64,000 nt of DNA from Plantactinospora mayteni. GTDB taxonomy: Bacteria; Actinomycetota; Actinomycetes; Mycobacteriales; Micromonosporaceae. The notes under the pieces were generated by a model. It did not search any database. It had not been told where the DNA came from and saw nothing but the letters and a program-made list of their open reading frames with translations. The stretch covers positions 19,805 through 83,804 of the forward strand of contig NZ_BONX01000065.1 in assembly GCF_016862935.1 (NCBI RefSeq). Direction: 5' to 3'. Numbering within the stretch: the first letter of the stretch is position 1; every line of letters starts with the position of its first letter. The translations under genes were made by a program, and so were the position numbers. Shown piece after piece: positions 1-9,783 of this stretch.

Positions 1-2
1 CG

Positions 3-434
3 GTCGGTAAGGTGGAGCAGGACTACCTGCGCCGCATCGTCCTTCGGGAACGCGACGTCGACGGCGGCCTCGCCCCCGAGCTGATCTCCCAGACCGTGTG
101 GCTCGCGCTGCGGCACGGCTACCACGTGGTCCTCGAAGGGATCCTCATCTCCCACCGGTACGGGCCGATGATCTCGGCGTTGCGCCGGAACCATCGCGGC
201 GACACGTGCCTGTTCTACCTGGACGTGTCCCTGGAGGAGACGCTGCGCCGGCACACGCTCCGACCGCAGGCGGCCGAGTTCACCGCCGACGACATGCGCG
301 GCTGGTACCGGCCCCGCGACCTCCTCGGCCTGCCCGACGAGCTGATGATCCCCGAGTCCTCCTCCCTGGAGGAGACCGTGACGTTCATCCAGCACACCGC
401 TGGCCTCGCCGTCCCCAGCCCAGTCGCCGGGTGA
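3..434 (+). CDS. P-loop kinase-like protein, 3' part
   Basis: The reading frame is open to the left edge of the window, so this is the C-terminal part of a longer protein; the first in-frame start in view (GTG at 12) is probably internal. The visible about 140 residues resemble the C-terminal half of small P-loop kinases: a stretch that reads HGYHVVLEGIL, then LFYLDVSLEETLRRH, the usual hydrophobic strand followed by a lid-like Arg-rich helix. The Walker A motif would lie upstream of the window. The substrate cannot be told from this fragment. It could be an antibiotic or nucleoside kinase, or a kinase-like ATPase. About 120 bases separate it from the convergent broken gene that follows. Confidence 0.6.
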   Translation, partial: VGKVEQDYLRRIVLRERDVDGGLAPELISQTVWLALRHGYHVVLEGILISHRYGPMISALRRNHRGDTCLFYLDVSLEETLRRHTLRPQAAEFTADDMRGWYRPRDLLGLPDELMIPESSSLEETVTFIQHTAGLAVPSPVAG

Positions 435-553
435 ACCTGCCCGGTGCGAGTCACACCGAGCCACGCCCGGCCCCAGCCGTTCGCGCGCCAAGATCGGTCG
501 CCACCCTCACCCGCTAATCCCTCTCTCCGGCCGGGCGGGGACTCGGTATCGCG

Positions 554-1727
554 TTATCGCTGGCCGAGGATCATTCCGGCCGCGAGGACGAGGGCGGTCA
601 CGCCGAACGCGGGCGGACGGCCGTCGGATGTGGTGAACCGGAAATACAGCAGCGGCAGCAGATGAGCAGCCAGCCGCTCCCGGTCCACCGGCAGCCTGGC
701 GAGCCGGCCCAGCAGCCACGGCGTGCTCAACACCCGCCGTGCGACCGGGTGCTCGACGGCCGAGGTGAGGTTCAGACAGTCGCGTCGGGTCGTGGCCCGC
801 GCGGTGAGCAGACCGGTGTGCTTGAAGCACGAGGTGACCAGCTTCGCCAGGAGGTACTCCTCCCGCCAGCCGGCCATGTTCGTCCCGGACGGCGAACACC
901 GGGCTGGTGCTGGGGCGGAGCTGCTCGACCCGGCCGTCCGGCGAGCGGTAGACCGGCGCGGGCCGGTGGTAGTCGGGCTCGACCAGGTAATCGGCAGTGA
1001 CGGCGGCGCGGATCTGGGTGAGCGCGGCGTCGGCGGCGCTGGTCAGCGGCAGCGGGGTGGGCCGTGCGGCCATCAGCGCCAGGTCGACCCGGCCGGCGGT
1101 GGAGATGCTCCAGCGGCCGTGATCGTCCTTTCCCGTGTAGAGCAGGTCAGCGGTGTCCGGCCCGGTGGGCAGCCACAGCGGGTACCAGACCCGGCGGGAG
1201 TCCGGACCGTCGAGCCTGCGGTGCAGGATTGGACCGAGCTTGCGCCAGGCGACGCCGTCGCGGGAGACCGCCGCCGCGACGCTGCGAGAGTTGGCGGCGC
1301 CGTAGGCCATGACCAGGGTGCCATCGGCGGCCTCGACAACGGCTGGGCAGTCGACGCTGTCGGCGTCCGCGCTGCCCGGTTCGCCGAGGGCCACCGCCAC
1401 CCCGCGACGCTGCCACGTCCGCCCGTCGACGGAGCGGGCGACGTGCACACGTCGCCCTCGCCTGTCGTGGCCGGCGTACCACATCCACCACTCGTTGCCC
1501 CGCCGCAGCACCGAGGCCAAGAGCACTCGGTCCCTCCCGCCTGCCGCAGTCAGACCGGCAACCGCGGTTGGCGGGGACCAGGCGGCGCCGTCGGCACTGA
1601 CCGTGTGATAGATCCGCCAGCGCTCGTCAGCGGTGCCCGCGCTGAACCACAGGTGCAGGTCCTCGCCCTCGCTGGCGAGGCTCGCGCCGAGCACCTCGTC
1701 CACACCAGGCGGCGTCGGTACCCGCAC
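554..1727 (-). pseudogene. glycosidase-like five-bladed propeller protein, frameshifted
   Basis: The N-terminal about 280 residues (from GTG at 1727) carry repeated W/Y-rich blades such as EWWMWYAGHDRRGRRVHVAR and RVWYPLWLPTGPDTADLLYTG, typical of the five-bladed propeller in GH32/GH43-type glycosidases and sialidase-like proteins. Near 880 the frame changes: coding continues in a different minus-strand frame (MAGWREEYLLAKLV...) to a stop at 554, whereas the original frame runs on with low-quality, Arg/Pro-rich sequence to 507. A one-base indel near 875-885 would join both parts. There is no signal peptide at the visible start and a stop lies just upstream, so the N terminus may be truncated too. 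The exact substrate is unknown. Confidence 0.5.
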
Positions 1728-2676
1728 ACCGCTGTCGATTACGCTGGCCGTGGCGGGTCGTCAAGGTCATGATCCGTAGCGCTGTTCGGCCGTCCCCGCG
1801 ACCGGGGCAACTACCCTCGTACGGCGCGTCAACGGCGGCCCCGGTGACCGCCAGCAGGATGCGACCACGATGGCGGGCCACGCCCGCCGCGACCGGGCTC
1901 CGACCCGCGGCGGCAACTGCTCGCCGCTGGCGCCCCACGATGTCCAGGCGCGACCCTACGGTTCTCTGGACCGGCAGCTGCAGGTCAGCTAACCCGCCTG
2001 CCGCCCCCAGCAGCGACTGCGCCCAACGCCGACCGCTGAACGGCGCGACAACCATCCCAGACACCCCTCCGACCGGACTCTTCAGTCGAGAGCCAGAAGC
2101 CCTCTCCAGTGCAGTCGCTGGACCGGTTGTCGAACAGGTCCGACAACGGATTCCGACACTGGGGTATGCCGGTCTCGACAGGGTCTTCAGGTGCGACGGG
2201 CCTGAAGGGGGCGAGCCCGATCGCCGTGAACCCGCCCTGCGGCCCGGCAGAACTGCATAAGGTGAGGGCGACCCCGGGCGCTACGACGCCGTTGGGGGAT
2301 CATGCTGCGTCCGCCGATCAAGCCGATGCGAGCACGGCCGACACCCCACCTGCCGGACCTGAACCGGAGCGGCGCCGCCGTCGAGCCGAAGTGGGACGGT
2401 TCTCCAGAGATTTCGAGGTGTCTCAGGGCGACGCCGCAGGTAGTCAACCTGACCATGCCCACCCACGCGGGCTTGATCGAGACCACGGTGTGTTGCTACC
2501 GACCGTCAGCGCGAACGACCGACCACCAGATAAGGATTGGATCTCGACCAAGGTCGGCGGGCCTTATACGGTCCCAGGCGTGGTTGTTCGTATGAACGGC
2601 GGTGGCGGTGACGCCGCCGGTCTGGCAGGACAGCATCGATGTCGCGATCCTGCCTGTGGCTGGCTGAGGGGGGCCG
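1728..2676. other. gene-poor interval
   Basis: About 950 bases between the broken glycosidase-like gene and the dehydrogenase. Open frames exist on both strands but their translations are Arg/Pro-rich and show no recognisable motif, as expected for high-GC shadow frames. I see no convincing terminator, RNA gene or repeat. The last about 150 bases should hold the promoter of the downstream dehydrogenase gene, but no clear -10/-35 pair stands out. Confidence 0.4.
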
Positions 2677-3749
2677 GTGACGAACATTGCGTGGATCGGG
2701 CTTGGCGCCATGGGTGGTCGCATGGCCCGGCGACTTGCCGCTGATGGTCACGACCTCACGGTGTGGAACCGCACGCCGAGTCGCGCCGAGGAGTTCAGCC
2801 TCGCCGTCACGGGTGTTCGTGCAGTCGGATCTTTGGCCGAGGCGGTGCGGGGTGCCGAGGTGGTCTTCCTGATGCTGGCCGATCCGGCCGCCGTGGCGGC
2901 GGTCGCCGAGGGGCCAGGCGGTATCGCGGCGGCAATCCCGGCCGGGGCGACAGTGGTGGACATGTCGACGGCCGGCCCGGCGGCGGTGGCCCGGCTCCGA
3001 TCAGCGCTGCCGGAGCGGGTGACGCTCTGGACGTACCGGTGCTGGGCAGCCTGGCCGAGGCAGAGGCTGGCGGACTCGTGCTGCTGGCTGGTGGGCCCGA
3101 TGACGCGGTCGCCCGACTGCGGCCATTGTTGTTGGTCCTCGGTGAACCGGTCCATCTCGGTCCGGTCGGCACCGGTGCCGCGGCGAAGCTTGTCGCCAAC
3201 CTGGCGCTGCTGGGCACCGTCGGGGTGCTCGGCGAGGCGCTGTCTCTCGCTGACGCACTTGGCCTGCCCCGGCCCGCCACGTGTCGGGCCCTCGCGCGTA
3301 CGCCGCTTGCCGCCCAGGTGGAGCGGCGACGGCCAGCGGTTGAATCCGGTGTGTTCCCGCCGCGGTTCACCCTCGGCCTGGCCCGCAAGGACGCCGACCT
3401 CATCGTGGCCGCTGCGGACCGGGCCGGGGTGGACGCGTCGCTGGCTCGCGCCACCCGGCGCTGGTTGACCGATGCGGAGGCCGCAGGGCTCGGCTCGCTC
3501 GGCGTCGATGTCGCCGAGACCGCGTACATCGGCGACGCGGAGGTGGATCTCAAGTGTGCCGAGGCGGCGGGAGCACTGGCCGTGCATGCCCGCTGGGGCG
3601 TCACCTCCCCAACTCCGGTAACCATCCCGGTGGCGCGCCAGCCCGCCGACGTCCTCGAACTGCTCTCGGAACCGGAACCTGGGCCGCCCGACCTAACAAC
3701 CGCGACGAGCCCGACGCACCGCACGACACACCTAGGAGACCACCGTTGA
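2677..3749 (+). pseudogene. NAD(P)-dependent beta-hydroxyacid dehydrogenase fused to HAD tail, frameshifted
   Basis: The N terminus (MTNIAWIGLGAMGGRMARRL) is the dinucleotide-binding motif of the 6-phosphogluconate/3-hydroxyisobutyrate dehydrogenase family. Near 3028 the frame shifts by one base: ALPERVTL is followed, in the next frame, by DVPVLGSLAEAEAGGLVLLAGG, the expected continuation. The catalytic-Lys helix region (GPVGTGAAAKLVANL) is present. Near 3490-3510 the protein stops looking like a dehydrogenase and continues with AETAYIGDAEVDLKCAEAAG, a motif of HAD phosphatases (GDxxxD), to the end. So the gene is both frameshifted and an in-frame chimera, best explained by a deletion joining two genes. 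It ends in a 4-base overlap with the downstream acetyltransferase. Confidence 0.75.
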
Positions 3750-4180
3750 TCAGCGTCACCCCGCTCCAGCCCGACGATCGCGCGACCTGGGAGGAACTGT
3801 TCTGCGGCTACAACGCTTTCTACGAGCGCACCTGGCCGGCCGGCAACTACGAGCACGCGTGGCGGGAGTTCCAGCGAGGCGACCGGATCCATGCGCTCGG
3901 CGCCCGGCTTGACGGCAGGCTGGTCGGCATCGCCCACTTCCTGGTCCATCCCAGCACGACCTCGCCCGACGTCTGCTACCTGCAGGACCTGTTCACGGCT
4001 CCGGACGCTCGTGGCAAGGGAGTCGCCCGAACTCTCATCCAGGCCGTCGAGGGGTGGGCTCGTGCGCGGAGCTGCGCGCGGCTCTACTGGCATACCCAAC
4101 AGCACAACCACACTGCCCGCCGGCTCTACGACCAGATCGCCGAATTCCGCGATTTCATCGTGTACGCGACGCCGCTGTAG
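3746..4180 (+). CDS. GNAT family N-acetyltransferase
   Basis: A 144-residue protein with the GNAT fold; the acetyl-CoA pyrophosphate-binding loop is visible as QDLFTAPDARGKGVARTLIQ (R/Q-x-x-G-x-G/A), followed by ARLYWHTQQHNHTARRLYDQ, the usual beta5/alpha4 region. The start is TTG at 3746, overlapping the TGA of the preceding gene (TTGA) with an AGGAG about 8 bases upstream, so it is probably translationally coupled. The substrate is unknown. The full length agrees with single-domain GNATs, so this gene looks intact even though its upstream neighbour is broken. Confidence 0.85.
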   Translation: MISVTPLQPDDRATWEELFCGYNAFYERTWPAGNYEHAWREFQRGDRIHALGARLDGRLVGIAHFLVHPSTTSPDVCYLQDLFTAPDARGKGVARTLIQAVEGWARARSCARLYWHTQQHNHTARRLYDQIAEFRDFIVYATPL

Positions 4181-4512
4181 CCTCACTGCTGAAACGACAT
4201 TGGGCGAGTGGACCACGCGCCGGTGGGCAGGGCAACGGTCACGGCCCGTTCCGGGTCGCCGATCGCATAGCCGATCAAGTACTGGGGTGTCGTCGTCAAC
4301 TCCGGTCCGCATCGGGAGAATCCCCACGAGCAGCTTCTCGGGACACAAATGAACGGATCCGCCGCGATCCGGGCGCTGCGCCCCTCGTTGTGGTAACACA
4401 CTGTAGTCAGCGAGCGAAGGCATCCAGTGGATCTGATTAGCCTGTCCGCCACTACTGTTGGACGCCGGTGCCGTTGAGTGGTTGACGTAGTCGTCGACTG
4501 CCCGGAGCTGCC
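4181..4512. other. intergenic interval with possible minus-strand gene remnant
   Basis: No intact gene is seen. On the minus strand, ending at 4183, the translation TPQYLIGYAIGDPERAVTVA and the following residues look like real protein rather than shadow, but only about 40 residues are protein-like and no start is evident. It may be the 3' tail of a lost gene. The family is not recognised. Confidence 0.25.
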
Positions 4513-5976
4513 ATGCACCTGTTCTTCGCAGATGTGCGGACGGTCCGTAAGGCTGGCGATGTGCCGGGGCTGAGTGCACCGGATGCTTCCGATGTGCTCG
4601 CGAGGTTCGCGCCGGTCCCGGGTACGCCGGTGCTGCTGTCGGACTCAATGTGGCCGGTAGAGCCGCTGTGCAGCTGGTTCCGGGAGTTGGCGCTGAACCG
4701 GCGTAGCCCAAAGACGATGCGCGGGTACGCGTATACGGCGTTGATGCTGCTGCGGTTCCTGCAGGCCTGAGGGCTCGACCTGGCGTCGGCTTCCGAGGCT
4801 GACGTCCAAGACTTCCGGCGTTGGCGGCTCGACGAGGCCGAGCAGACGGTCGGTGAGGCGGCCTGGGATCGTGACGCGGCAGCGATCGGCTGCCTCTACG
4901 ACTTTCTGCTGCGGCAGGGCGTCGTTGAGCGTCGGCCATGGCGAGCGACGACCCGGCAGCAGCGGACGCTGGCCAGCGGGACCCGCCGGGATCTGCGGGT
5001 GCGGCACATGGAGCTTGAGCAGTACCTGTACTGCCGGGACGTCGGATTCGGGGGGCTGGCGCCCGACGGCGGTCTCGACCAGGGCTTCCGGGGCTGGCGA
5101 CCGCATCGCAACCGCGCGGCCTGCGAGCTGGCGCTGCTGACCGGGATGCGGATCCAGGAGTGGTCGACCCTGCTGCTGCCCGAGCTGGGGCTGCTCGATG
5201 CTCGACGGCCGCGCACCGCGGACGTCGAGCTCGGCGCGTGCGCGAAGGCTGGGCACCACCGCTCGGTATACGTGCCGGGGGACGCGATGGAACTGCTGGA
5301 CCCTTACCTGCTGCTGGAGCGGCCCGAGATCGTCGCGAAGGCGCAGGGCTCGCTGCGGCGCGACCACCGTGACCTGTTCGTCATCACCGGGTTGGAGGCG
5401 GACGGCGCGAAGGTCTGCGGCGTGCTTGAGGGCCGTACGGTCGCCAGGGCGATTCGGGGTATGGATCCGCGGCTGCGGCGGATCGCGGTGTGGGAGACCG
5501 GGGACGGGCTCGATCCTCTGGCGTTGTTCATCGGTGCCGGTGGGCGGATGCTTACGGCCTCGGGGTGGGACCGGGTCCGGTGGGCGGCGTGGGAGCGGAT
5601 GAAGGCCGCGGCGGTGACCGGCGGGGTGGGGCCGGAGCTGCCGCGCCGATGCTGGGTGTATCACGATTTGCGTCATACGTTCGCGCTGCGGCTGCTGATC
5701 TATCTGACCCGGCTGGCGTTGGGTGACGGCCGGGCGCAGCAGCTACCCATGTCGACGCTGCTGGACCACATGAGCGGCAACCCGTTGTTGCAGGTGCAGC
5801 GGCGGCTCGGCCACGCGAGTCCGGTGACGACCTACCGCTACATCCGATACCTGAAGGACCCGATGCGGGAGGTCGATGAGGCTTTCCGGGCCTGGACCGC
5901 CGCTGGCGGGGCGTCCTACGCCGACATCGCCCGGACGACGATGAGACTCGGGGACGGCGATGCCGCGCAGGGGTGA
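4513..5976 (+). pseudogene. tyrosine recombinase/integrase with in-frame TGA
   Basis: One frame encodes a roughly 487-residue phage-type integrase, interrupted by TGA at 4768-4770 (position 86, in ...FLQA-stop-GLDLAS...), where CGA (Arg) or TGG would fit. The rest is intact: catalytic Arg in TGMRIQEW (about 213), HDLRHTF (His 384, Arg 387), LGH (434) and the nucleophile Tyr about 443 in TTYRYIRY. The N-terminal SAM-like core-binding region is split by the stop. The following gene overlaps its 3' end, as in multi-recombinase (Tn554-like) operons. Readthrough or internal restart (ATG 4999) would lack the arm domain, so this is most simply an inactive gene. Confidence 0.85.
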
Positions 5977-6217
5977 GCACCGCTCCGGATTCCCTCCAGC
6001 CCGCGCCGCGGAGCCGTCACCCTCCAGGATCGGGTTGAGGCGGGTGACGGTGCCCGCGACCGGTCAGGCGGCTCTGCGCTCAGCCACGGCGATGCTGTCA
6101 TTCAATCCGGCCTCGTTCGCGTGTACGCGGCTCGCCACGGAGCTGGCCGACGAGTGGGTGGAACTCGTGCAGGCCGGACGGCTGCGCGAGAGCGCTCCTG
6201 TCCACCTAGTTTTCTAG
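5960..6217 (+). pseudogene. N-terminal fragment of a second recombinase
   Basis: An 85-residue frame starts with ATG at 5960 inside the 3' end of the integrase, the overlap expected for a coupled recombinase operon. Its end (CTRLATELADEWVELVQAGR) resembles the start of a SAM-like core-binding domain, after which the frame stops at 6217 where several hundred more residues would be expected. I infer a truncated second recombinase of a Tn554-like set; similarity is judged from pattern and context only. No third (tnpC-like) gene follows. Confidence 0.45.
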
Positions 6218-6315
6218 AGTGGTGCTGGACCAGGTCAGGCGTGTCGCGAGCACTCGGCGCCCCCGAACCGACCTAGACTCGATGCTCGAACAGGTGTGCC
6301 ATTCGGGGGTGTGTT

Positions 6316-6513
6316 GTGTCCAGTAAGCCTGTAAGCCTCGGTTGGGTCTTCCGGCCCGACCGCGCCAACGGCGGCCCGGATCGGGCTGTTGAGCATGCCG
6401 GCACGCCGGTACGCGCGGTGGGGAGGACGGCCGACGACGGTGGTCGGGTCGAAGTCGTACTGGCTGACGGCGTACGGATACAGGCGTACCGTCACGAGGT
6501 CGTACCAGGGTGA
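6316..6513 (+). CDS. small hypothetical protein
   Basis: A 65-residue frame from GTG 6316. The C-terminal half (TPVRAVGRTADDGGRVEVVL) has a balanced amino acid make-up and alternating hydrophobic pattern that suggests a real short beta-rich protein, unlike the opposite-strand frames. No ribosome binding site is obvious and no family is recognised. It lies between the recombinase remnants and the deaminase module and may be part of the mobile DNA. Confidence 0.35.
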   Translation: MSSKPVSLGWVFRPDRANGGPDRAVEHAGTPVRAVGRTADDGGRVEVVLADGVRIQAYRHEVVPG

Positions 6514-6753
6514 GCCACCGTGCCCACACCACCAGCATTCATCGGTAGCTCGATCACCGTTATCCCGCTCGTTGGCTGCCGCCGGGCAGGCCGACCAGTC
6601 CGCCGGGACCGAGGGGCCACGGCGAGGACACACCCGTCGACGCGCGTTGTCGTCGGGCGGCCTCCGACCCGACACGCCTGCGGACGGACACATCACGCAG
6701 CGGGGTCGACCACAGCCAGGACGGCTCCTCGTAGCAGCCGCCCCGTCGCTGAT

Positions 6754-7185
6754 CTACTGCTCACTTGCCCACTGCACGCAGGTTGGTCGCTGGCCGGTAC
6801 GGACGAACTCGCGAGCGGCCTGCCGAGCGGTGGCCGGCGTGACCCGGGCTCGGGCCGGCCCGGCGAAGATGGCGTCGCCGCCGTAGTCGAACGCGATGTC
6901 CGGGGCCCTGCTGGGCCACGACGGAGCGTCCGCCTCAACCCCGATCCCGCCTTCGGGACCGAGCCAGAGCACAAACGACCGGTCCGGATGGCCGACGCCG
7001 ATCTGCAGCGCGGGCGGCAGCGGGCCGTCCCACGGAGATGTGTCACCAGCCAGGTGCTCCGGTGGGTAGATCCCGACGACCCGCGGAACACCGGACGCGG
7101 CGGCTTCATCGAGGGCGGCGTCCAACTCCGCGACGGTGGAGCCGGGCCGGCGATTACCCCGACCCCACGTGACGACGTAGCTCAA
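6754..7185 (-). CDS. Imm1 family immunity protein
   Basis: A 143-residue protein with the Imm1 pattern: an N-terminal VAELDAALDEAAAS helix, LQIGVGHPDRSFVLWLG, then DIAFDYGG and the C-terminal VTPATARQAAREFVRTGQRP with a late Trp. Imm1 proteins are cytoplasmic antidotes often found beside deaminase toxins. The start is TTG 7185, overlapping the TGA of the upstream toxin gene (stop 7182-7184); a longer frame exists but the coupling favours this start. It is expected to bind and block the deaminase encoded immediately upstream. No inactivating changes are seen. Confidence 0.85.
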   Translation of the reverse strand: MSYVVTWGRGNRRPGSTVAELDAALDEAAASGVPRVVGIYPPEHLAGDTSPWDGPLPPALQIGVGHPDRSFVLWLGPEGGIGVEADAPSWPSRAPDIAFDYGGDAIFAGPARARVTPATARQAAREFVRTGQRPTCVQWASEQ

Positions 7186-7940
7186 TGCGCGATCCCCTTC
7201 CCGGTTCCCTCGTACTCGCCGACCAATCGCACCCCATCCAGGGCGTCCGGATCTCGCACGTAGACCATGAGACGCGAACCCGCCGGGATGATGTGTCGCA
7301 GCACCCGATCGCAACCGTACGGGTCGTCCGTGCAGGGCTCTTTGTTGACCACCAGACTGACCTCCCGCGGGGCACCGGGCCGGCGCATCTCCTGGGCAAC
7401 TCGTGACTCCACGTGATCGGTGAGCGTCCACGGAAATCCTTTCAGCCCGGGAATCGGACGCAGGTCGCTGGTGGATGCGATGTTGCGTCCGCTCCTCCAG
7501 GGCTCGGCCGACAATGGGGTCCCGGTCGAGTCGAACGCCTGGCCGTGGGTCGGGCCTTGATCGTCCGGTCGTTTGGGCAGATCCCGTCCCGCCTGCCGGA
7601 TCCAGGATGGCACCGGGACAGCGGCGCGCGGCGGGGCCGGCCCAGGTGCCGGGCGTGCTGGGGCTGGCGCCGGGAGGCTGATGCCGACGGTGCGGCCATA
7701 CGCCACAAGGGCCGCCGCTGCCAGGGCCACGTCCCGGTCGGCCTCACGCAGGCGCTCGATCGCGGCCGTGAAGTGCTGGATTGCCTGTTCGACCAGCGGG
7801 TGTCGGCTGGACGCGGTCACTGCGGCGAGCCGGTCGCGGGCCCGGATGGCCGCCTCGATGCCAGCCGCCGCGCGTGCCCGTGTCTGGGCGATGCCGTCCA
7901 GGACCGCGCGTAGCCCGGCGGCGACCTCGGCCATGCTCAC
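7182..7940 (-). CDS. SCP1.201/DddA-like cytidine deaminase toxin
   Basis: A 252-residue protein (GTG 7940, GGGGAG about 8 bases upstream; an earlier GTG at 7958 is possible). Residues 1-90 form a long helical region resembling ESX-type effector N termini, 90-115 is a Pro/Ala linker, and the C-terminal about 115 residues are the SCP1.201-like deaminase domain: HVE (176-178, zinc His and catalytic Glu), then EPCTDDPYGC (Cys 203 and 210), then RLMVYVRD. Members of this clade deaminate cytosine in single- or double-stranded DNA. The gene is coupled to an Imm1 immunity gene. All visible catalytic residues are present, so activity is likely; whether it acts on DNA is inferred from family only. Confidence 0.85.
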   Translation of the reverse strand: MSMAEVAAGLRAVLDGIAQTRARAAAGIEAAIRARDRLAAVTASSRHPLVEQAIQHFTAAIERLREADRDVALAAAALVAYGRTVGISLPAPAPARPAPGPAPPRAAVPVPSWIRQAGRDLPKRPDDQGPTHGQAFDSTGTPLSAEPWRSGRNIASTSDLRPIPGLKGFPWTLTDHVESRVAQEMRRPGAPREVSLVVNKEPCTDDPYGCDRVLRHIIPAGSRLMVYVRDPDALDGVRLVGEYEGTGKGIAH

Positions 7941-8853
7941 CGGCTGGCTCCCCAGCACATGAAGCTGAAGCGTACCGGCCGGTCGATGCCGCTACACGCC
8001 CTCAGCGACCGGACCGAGCCACACCAACCGCGCCGTGTACATCGCGCCGACCACGGCAGCGACCCGACTCGTTGCTGAACTGGCCCATCTCATAGCCGCC
8101 ACCCGTCTGGGCCCTACACCACGAACGGCGTCCGCCTTGCCAGCGTTGGCTCACTCCGAGGCGGTCGGTATCTCAGCGAAGTGGGTGATCACGGCCGGTC
8201 GAACCGGCCCAGGAGATCGCGCAACCCATACCCGTCCTCAACGACGAGTCCGTACCGACTTCCGCTACGGCCCGTTCCCGGCCGGTGCGGGTCGAGCGCA
8301 TCAGGTTAGCGGCGCCGGCGCTGTTCGCCCGGCTCCTCGCCCACCTCCTGATGGGCACGACTCCGCCGATCTGGGACAACATCGCGCGGGTGGCGCTGGC
8401 GGTCAAGGAGAACGCGAAGCCAGCAGACTTCACCGTCATCCGCGACCAGGCGCTACGCCTGCGCGTCTCCGGCGCCGCCGGCTGGTGAGCTGGCTGCGCA
8501 GTCCGACGCGCTACGCCCCGCCGGCAAGGCTCTCCTTCCCGTCAACAGCTGACGAGACCACCTCGTTTGCCCTCAGGCCGCTTCCCCGCACGAGGGCAAC
8601 CGCGTCGCCTTCGATGAAAACAAAATCTGCGGCGTTTGAAACCATTCCAGACCGAGCCTCGCGGGCGCCCGTGATGGAACCGTGAGCGGTGTTGAACGTC
8701 AACATCATCGAGACCGGCACCGACTCGTTTCGCCTGCGCACCGCCACCGGCCGGCAGCGCAGCTGAACACCTGAACGCAACGAGCTACCAGCACTCGGCG
8801 CACCGGGCCGTCACCTTACGAGGCGATACAGGGCCAGCAGCGACCGAAGATCG
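7941..8853. other. gene-poor interval with small frame and possible IstB tail
   Basis: No intact gene of normal size. At 8285-8488 (+) a 67-residue frame (e.g. PPIWDNIARVALAVKENAK) looks protein-like and may be a small gene or remnant. Around 8690-8766 (+) a 23-residue tail (NVNIIETGTDSFRLRTATG) resembles the end of IS21-type IstB ATPases, which would make it a transposon remnant. Both are judged by pattern only. The promoter of the deaminase operon must lie near 7945-8050. Confidence 0.3.
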
Positions 8854-9531
8854 CTAGAACGCATTCGCTAGCTCCATGATCTTCGCCGCGACACCCGCGG
8901 GGTCGCGAAGCATGTGGAGGTGATTTCCCAGCATCGTGTGCACCGGCCAACCACGGGCTCGGGCATCCTCCCGCTCGTCGGCATAGGTGTCACCGAAACT
9001 GAGATACCCCGCAGAAACCACATCCCACCCGTCAGGCAGGTCCACCCGTGCGGTGAGGTACTCGAATGGCACCCGCGCCTGCTCCGCCTCCACCCGGGCC
9101 CGCGTCTTGGCATCGGGAAACAACCCGGCTACTGCCTCCTCCGGCCACCAGCGCGTCCACGGCGGCAGATTGCCGTCCAGGTCCACGCGGTCGCGGAGCA
9201 TATCCCTCAATCCGGCTGGCGCCACAGGCGCATCGCCCCTCGCCGGCGGCAGCACCGCGTCCACAAAGACGGCGCCGCGCACCGGACGCGTCGCCACGAT
9301 CGCGGGGATATACAGACCCGCGTTGCTGTGAGGCACGAGCACCACATCGTCCGCGTCAGGAAGCCCCTTCTCGATCGCCGCCAGGACCGCCTCCGGCGAG
9401 GACGCCACCAGGTCGGGCGACGCGGCCACCGTCGAGGCGACCCCGAAATCGGATCGCAGCACCGAGGCGACAGGCGCCCACACCGCCGGACCGAGGAAGG
9501 GACTGGAGATGAGCACCACCGAGAACGCCAT
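8854..9531 (-). CDS. alpha/beta hydrolase
   Basis: A 225-residue single-domain alpha/beta hydrolase. The nucleophile elbow reads VPHSNAGLY (a PHSNAG variant of G-x-S-x-G), preceded by DDVVLVPHS; an acid near the DLPDGWDVVSAGYLS region and the late His in GNHLHMLRDP complete the expected triad. No signal peptide is seen, so it acts in the cytoplasm. The start is ATG 9531. It stands alone; the substrate is unknown. Similar proteins are annotated as salicylate esterase-like hydrolases, but nothing here fixes that. Confidence 0.8.
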   Translation of the reverse strand: MAFSVVLISSPFLGPAVWAPVASVLRSDFGVASTVAASPDLVASSPEAVLAAIEKGLPDADDVVLVPHSNAGLYIPAIVATRPVRGAVFVDAVLPPARGDAPVAPAGLRDMLRDRVDLDGNLPPWTRWWPEEAVAGLFPDAKTRARVEAEQARVPFEYLTARVDLPDGWDVVSAGYLSFGDTYADEREDARARGWPVHTMLGNHLHMLRDPAGVAAKIMELANAF

Positions 9532-9783
9532 GACGCGTTTCTAGCATCCACACCGCGGCGCTACCTATCCCACAAGCACGATCCCGACCGTGGCTACCAC
9601 ACAACCAGGCGCAGCCCGGCCCGCAAACAACACCGGCCGGCCAGGGGCGTCAACTGTCGGGAAGCAGCCCCAGGCCGGCACGGCGCACCACCCACGCTAA
9701 CCGCCCGAACTTGCCCTCGCCGCAGCGCCGCGCCCGACCACAGTGGGGCCAAACAAACCAGCACATCCAGCAACGCGCATCGA

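Noticed and set aside
2807..4939. Very long minus-strand open frame (about 710 codons)
   Set aside because: It overlaps the dehydrogenase, acetyltransferase and integrase genes on the other strand; its translation is Arg/Pro/Ser-rich without motifs, a high-GC shadow.
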